A stretch of 10,337 bases of DNA from Promethearchaeota archaeon (GTDB taxonomy: Archaea; Asgardarchaeota; Lokiarchaeia; Sigynarchaeales; MK-D1). The stretch lies in NCBI GenBank assembly GCA_016839385.1, contig JAEOUK010000316.1, positions 1 to 10,337 on the forward strand, read 5' to 3'. The notes under the pieces were generated by a model that did no database searches, was not told where the DNA came from, and was given only the letters and a program-made list of their open reading frames with translations. The position numbers and the translations under genes are program-made. Positions 6,693 to 10,337 of the stretch are shown piece by piece (the stretch's first letter is position 1; each line of letters begins with the position of its first letter).

Positions 6693-7874
6693 ATGGATTT
6701 ACAAGCTATTCAAAATACTATTCAAAATCACGAAATGGATGGATATTTACTTTACGATTTTCATGGACGAGACATTTTAGCATATAGAATATTAGATATA
6801 GGAAATCCCCATTATACACGCCGTTGGTTCTATTACATTCCTGCGGAGGGGAATCCTCATAAAATAGTGAGTCCTGTTGAACCGCATGTTCTAGATTCCT
6901 TACCTGGAGATAAACATATTGTGTTAAAATGGGAGGATTTGCATGCAACTTTGAAATTGATTCTCAAAGGATGCAAAAATGTTGCAATGCATTACAGTCC
7001 GATGGGGGATGTTCCCTATGTTTCTATTGTAGATGGGGGAACCATTGATTTAATTCGTAGCTTTGGAATAGAAGTAATTAGTGCACAAGAATTAATCCAA
7101 GAATTCGAAGGATTGGTTTCAGAAGACAGATTTGAATCTCATCGAAAAGCGAGTCCGATTATGCATGAAATTACTAAGGATGCTTTCGATGAAATTGGTA
7201 GAAAACTTCAGGCAAATGAAATAGTTACAGAATACGATATACATCATTATATGCAAAAGAAGTATCGGGAGAATGGATTGACTACTGATATGAGTCCAAT
7301 TGTCGGGGTTAATGAACACGCAGCTGATCCACACTATGTACCCATGAAAAATAATTGCTCTGAGATTAAAAAAGGGGATTTAGTTCTTATCGATTCTTGG
7401 GCGAAATTTAAAGAAGAAGGTTCTATTTATGTCGATATCACTCGTATGGCATTTGTTGGCCCTTCTATTCCTGCGCGTATCCAAGAAATCTGGGAAATAG
7501 TGAAAACTGCGCGTGATATTGGTATTGAGTTTGAAACTGATAAAATTGAATCGGGTCAAATTTGTGCTGGATGGGAGGTAGATAAGGTTGCACGTAAGTT
7601 TGTGGAACAAAAAGGATATGGAAAATATTTTAGCCATAGGTTAGGACATTCAATAGGTCAAGAAACTCATGGAAATGCTGTTAATTTGGATTCACTAGAA
7701 ACGAAAGATACCAGGACATTGAATCCGTTTGTGCTACATTCTGTAGAACCTGGAATTTATATTCCGGAGGAAGGAATTGGATTACGCAGTGAGGTAAATG
7801 TGTATATCACTAAAGAGCGAAAAGTACTTGTTACGGGACCAAGACAAGAAGAAATATATAAAATAAAAATATAA
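6693..7874 (+). CDS. M24-family metallopeptidase (Xaa-Pro aminopeptidase/dipeptidase type)
   Basis: A 393-residue cytosolic enzyme with the two-domain layout of Xaa-Pro peptidases: a creatinase-type N-terminal domain (about 1-140) and a pita-bread catalytic domain (about 150-393). All five dinuclear metal ligands are visible: Asp234 (LVLIDSW), Asp248 (YVDITRMAF), His319 (HRLGHSIGQETHG), Glu352 (HSVEPGIYIP) and Glu367 (LRSEVNVY). His214 in AADPHYVP matches the conserved substrate-side His. The Asp-Asp spacing of 14 is a few residues longer than in classical prolidases, because of an extra KFKEEGSIY segment; together with the HGNAVNLDSLETKD stretch this resembles a known M24 subgroup annotated generically as Xaa-Pro aminopeptidase. 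Expected role: releasing residues from peptides with proline at position 2, in peptide recycling. Exact specificity is not readable. The ATG has no Shine-Dalgarno. The gene converges with the synthetase gene, 20 nt between stops. Confidence 0.92.
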   Translation: MDLQAIQNTIQNHEMDGYLLYDFHGRDILAYRILDIGNPHYTRRWFYYIPAEGNPHKIVSPVEPHVLDSLPGDKHIVLKWEDLHATLKLILKGCKNVAMHYSPMGDVPYVSIVDGGTIDLIRSFGIEVISAQELIQEFEGLVSEDRFESHRKASPIMHEITKDAFDEIGRKLQANEIVTEYDIHHYMQKKYRENGLTTDMSPIVGVNEHAADPHYVPMKNNCSEIKKGDLVLIDSWAKFKEEGSIYVDITRMAFVGPSIPARIQEIWEIVKTARDIGIEFETDKIESGQICAGWEVDKVARKFVEQKGYGKYFSHRLGHSIGQETHGNAVNLDSLETKDTRTLNPFVLHSVEPGIYIPEEGIGLRSEVNVYITKERKVLVTGPRQEEIYKIKI

Positions 7875-7876
7875 TG

Positions 7877-7891
7877 AAAAAAGAGATCTCT
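7877..7891 (-). terminator. Palindrome plus T6, probable terminator of the synthetase gene
   Basis: On the minus strand, directly after the synthetase stop codon, the sequence reads TTT, then the perfect 10-bp palindrome AGAGATCTCT (7882-7891), then a run of six T (7877-7882 as A6 on the plus strand). The T-run suits archaeal termination. The palindrome has no loop, so it can form only a very short stem and may be incidental. Confidence 0.4.
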
Positions 7892-7894
7892 AAA

Positions 7895-10337
7895 TTATAC
7901 CCGTTTAAACTTTACGTGAATCTCCCCTAAGTTAGAAGGATGAACAGGCTTATCACAATAATCACATGTATATTCTTTCCCATCTTTGATTTTATCAGCT
8001 TGTTTTCCACGAATACTTGCATAACATCCATCATTCAAACAGAAATAGAATCGATGATATACCCAACTTTCCTCTTCCGATTCGTGTTTATTATTAATAA
8101 TAAGGGGTTTTGCAGATATTTTAGATTCTAATTCTTGTTTATTTTGCTTTAAGGTGTCTAATGCAAATGTACTTGTTGTTGTCAGAAATACGTGAATGGG
8201 TTCTCCAGTTTTTAAATCATTCATCTTGCGCAGATTTTGCAATGTTCGCATTAAATCTCTAAGGATTCGTTCTCTTTGTAAATCCTCTGAATCGTTAAGG
8301 TCTAAAACTAATTTACACAAAGGATGATCAGCAGATTTGTAATTATCCCCAGTAGGTTCCATGTTCCGGATCTCTACACTTTTCACATTTGACATATTTT
8401 GGATAAGATCTTTTAATTGCAACTCAGGTAATTCTTTCTTTGGAACTATTATTAGCCCTTTAGTAACCCAGCGCAATTTAACTTTGTTATCCGCTTTTAA
8501 TGAACGAACTGTATCAATTATTTGACGAGTGAGTTCCATCTGTTGATCTATTTCTGTATCGATTTTCTTATGTTCGATTCGAGGCCATTTCTCCAAATGT
8601 ACCGATTTCTTTGAATTATTCAAATGATCCTTGAACATTTTTTGATAAATTTCCTCAGCAATCATAGGATTTAATGGTGACAACAGTAGAAGTAATCGAT
8701 GCAATACATACCAAAGTACAGCTAATGTTTGCATTTTTAGAGGATCATCATTTCTGGGTTCTACCTTTTCTCGTATCAGAGTAATATACCAACGAGATAC
8801 ATCATTTAGGATGAAATCCTGCAATTTCTCAGGGAATTTTGGTAGATCATAGTCATCTAAAATTTTTGTTAATTCTTTGATGACTATATTTGTCTTGGAA
8901 ATCATCCATTTATCTTCTAGAGGTAAACTGGTCCATTTAATCTTGTGTTTCAGAGGATCAAATTCGTTCAATTGCATTTTTTCCTGAGCAAAGGTGTAAC
9001 AATTCCACATAGTGTTTAGAACCTTGTAGGTGTCTGTATATTCCTTGTAATCAAAATTGAAATCTTTTCCTGGTGCAGCAGTTTTTACGCAATAGTATCG
9101 GAATGTTTCTATTCCCTTGATATTTGACCAGCGCTTATCATCTTTAATAAATTTCTTGTTTCTATTGGAAATACGTTTTTTCTTCATTTGCTTTTTGGTT
9201 TTATCGAATTTTGAAGCTTCAAGTTCTTTTGCTTCCTCTCTTAGCAATTCTTTTTGTTTTTCTGTTAAGATTTCGACGTTTCCATCTATCAGATCAATTG
9301 GTTCCACCGAATTTCCTAAAGATTTTGACATTTTAATTCCATGCGATAATGTCCATCCATGCATATAAACAGAATCATAATTTCGCCGATCTGAAGTTAA
9401 TGTTGCACATCCAAGAAGAGAATTGAACCAACCTCGAATTTGGTCTTTACCTTCGAGAATAAAATCCAATTTTTCCCAAGTATCATAATGTTCATATCCA
9501 TCATAGAATTTCTGAGCAGCCCAAACAACAGATCCGCTATCAAACCATACATCTAATACATCAGGGATCCTTTCCATTGTACTTTCGCATTTATCACACC
9601 GAAGTTTTACATTGTCGATCCACGGTTTATGAAGATCTTCGGGAATATCTCCTGCCTTTTCTTTTAATTCCTCTGCAGTTCCAATTACTTCGATATGTTT
9701 ACATTCTTCATTTGTACACTCCCAAATTGGTATAGGTATTCCCCAATATCTTTGACGAGATATGCACCAATCTTGAAGATTATTCAACCAAGAATCAAAC
9801 TGTACATGACCCGCTTGATCCGGAATCCAATAAATGTCTTTGTTTAGTTCTATCATCCGATCTCGAACTGCAGAACTTTTTAGAAACCATTGTTCAGTAG
9901 CTCGATACACTAATTTTGTATTACAGCGCCAACAATGAGCATATTCATGTTCAATTTCTTCCTGGTGCAAGAGAGTGCCTTTTTTATCCAAAATTTCGAT
10001 GATTTCTTCATTAGCATCAATAACGTTTTTACCTTCAAAATACCCACCTTCTTCTGTATAATTTCCTGATAAGTCTACTGGATTGAAGATAGGAATGTTA
10101 TTCATTGTACCCACTTCAAAGTCTTCCGGGCCGTGACCAGGAGCAGTATGAACTAATCCAGATCCTTCCCCTTCCGACACGTAATCTCTAGTTAGAACAA
10201 CGGTATGCACTTTAGGTTGCTCTTTTTCTAATTCAGCTTGAGCAGGTACTTCTGCAGCAAGTGGATGAATATATCGTTTACCTTCTAGTTCAAAACCTTT
10301 GAATCGACGCCCATAGGAAAATCCTTCTGGTTGATTA
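7895..10337 (-). CDS. ileS: Isoleucyl-tRNA synthetase, N-terminus missing at the window edge
   Basis: Charges tRNA-Ile with isoleucine in the cytosol (class I). The frame stays open to base 10337, adding about 42 residues upstream of the GTG at 10208-10210, so that GTG is an internal valine and roughly the first 250-300 residues, including HIGH, are outside. Visible, in order: the editing domain GLVHTAPGHGPEDFE (10115-10159); cysteine pairs CWRC, CTNEEC and CDKC as in archaeal/eukaryotic enzymes; WGIPIPIWEC; LDVWFDSG; the Ile-type GKDQIRGWFNSLL; and KMSKS (9320-9334). The anticodon-binding helical domain and a C-terminal domain follow. Two features are odd. Just after KMSKSLGNSVEP an insertion of about 50 residues (9111-9285), rich in Lys/Arg, takes the place of the usual 'EKYGADALR' join, which resumes as KGIETFRYY. 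The last 60 residues hold C-x4-C...C-x2-C (7955-8041), a zinc-ribbon-like tail. Both open frame and downstream homology run on normally, so the insertion is not a frameshift. ValRS and LeuRS are excluded by GKDQIRGWF and the editing motif. Confidence 0.95.
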   Translation of the reverse strand, partial: NQPEGFSYGRRFKGFELEGKRYIHPLAAEVPAQAELEKEQPKVHTVVLTRDYVSEGEGSGLVHTAPGHGPEDFEVGTMNNIPIFNPVDLSGNYTEEGGYFEGKNVIDANEEIIEILDKKGTLLHQEEIEHEYAHCWRCNTKLVYRATEQWFLKSSAVRDRMIELNKDIYWIPDQAGHVQFDSWLNNLQDWCISRQRYWGIPIPIWECTNEECKHIEVIGTAEELKEKAGDIPEDLHKPWIDNVKLRCDKCESTMERIPDVLDVWFDSGSVVWAAQKFYDGYEHYDTWEKLDFILEGKDQIRGWFNSLLGCATLTSDRRNYDSVYMHGWTLSHGIKMSKSLGNSVEPIDLIDGNVEILTEKQKELLREEAKELEASKFDKTKKQMKKKRISNRNKKFIKDDKRWSNIKGIETFRYYCVKTAAPGKDFNFDYKEYTDTYKVLNTMWNCYTFAQEKMQLNEFDPLKHKIKWTSLPLEDKWMISKTNIVIKELTKILDDYDLPKFPEKLQDFILNDVSRWYITLIREKVEPRNDDPLKMQTLAVLWYVLHRLLLLLSPLNPMIAEEIYQKMFKDHLNNSKKSVHLEKWPRIEHKKIDTEIDQQMELTRQIIDTVRSLKADNKVKLRWVTKGLIIVPKKELPELQLKDLIQNMSNVKSVEIRNMEPTGDNYKSADHPLCKLVLDLNDSEDLQRERILRDLMRTLQNLRKMNDLKTGEPIHVFLTTTSTFALDTLKQNKQELESKISAKPLIINNKHESEEESWVYHRFYFCLNDGCYASIRGKQADKIKDGKEYTCDYCDKPVHPSNLGEIHVKFKRV

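Noticed and set aside
7882..7891. AGAGATCTCT as a restriction-related or regulatory site
   Set aside because: It sits in a 20-base gap between convergent stops where only a termination role makes sense; a 10-bp palindrome alone is weak evidence for anything more.
9111..9285. Frameshift or intein as explanation of the synthetase insertion
   Set aside because: The same frame carries clear IleRS homology on both sides, there are no intein splice-junction residues or endonuclease motifs, and 50 residues is too short for an intein.
9117..9368. Plus-strand open frame opposite the synthetase insertion
   Set aside because: It is Phe/Ser-rich, arises as the complement of the Lys/Glu-rich insertion, and lies wholly inside a well-supported gene.
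10208..10210. GTG as start codon of the synthetase
   Set aside because: The upstream frame continues to the window edge with typical IleRS editing-domain sequence (GRRFKGFELEGKRYIHPLAAE spread over 10260-10310), so the gene is truncated there.
1..10337. CRISPR array, tRNA/rRNA gene, transposase or attachment site
   Set aside because: No regularly spaced direct repeats, no cloverleaf-like segment in the non-coding gaps, and no transposase or integrase motifs were seen; nearly all bases are accounted for by the six genes.

Overview
The window is a compact, AT-rich stretch (roughly 35-37% G+C by eye) with six protein genes, two of them cut by the window edges. It most likely comes from an archaeon, and the gene style suggests an Asgard archaeon of the Heimdall/Loki type. 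The grounds are: an archaeal/eukaryotic-style isoleucyl-tRNA synthetase; weak or missing Shine-Dalgarno sequences with TATA-like boxes close to start codons; T-tract terminators without stable hairpins; and a cytosolic-looking FG-GAP/beta-propeller protein ending in two winged-helix-like modules. The lineage is an inference; there is no rRNA or other decisive marker here.

Layout. 1-1419 (+): 3' part of a protein made of four DUF11/CARDB-like beta-sandwich modules. 1490-1801 (+): small acidic helical protein of unknown function, with its own possible promoter. 1803-3740 (-): 645-residue FG-GAP beta-propeller with a duplicated C-terminal module; its stop codon lies one base from the stop of the small gene. 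3741-3977: divergent intergenic region carrying promoter-like AT-rich sequence. 3978-6653 (+): complete pyruvate, phosphate dikinase. 6693-7874 (+): complete M24-family (Xaa-Pro type) metallopeptidase, 39 nt downstream behind T-tracts. 7895-10337 (-): isoleucyl-tRNA synthetase missing its N-terminus at the window edge, convergent with the peptidase.

How they fit together. Pyruvate phosphate dikinase (PEP/pyruvate interconversion), the peptidase (peptide turnover) and the synthetase (translation) are housekeeping functions, and I see no sign that they form one pathway. The poorly characterised part is the left third: the DUF11-module protein, the small helical protein and the propeller/winged-helix protein. 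The most unusual details are the duplicated module with a YS-x-S-x-PRG-x-S ending on the propeller protein, and two departures of the synthetase from the family pattern: a Lys/Arg-rich insertion of about 50 residues just after KMSKS, and a C-terminal four-cysteine zinc-ribbon-like tail. I found no tRNA, rRNA, CRISPR array, insertion sequence, attachment site or origin.
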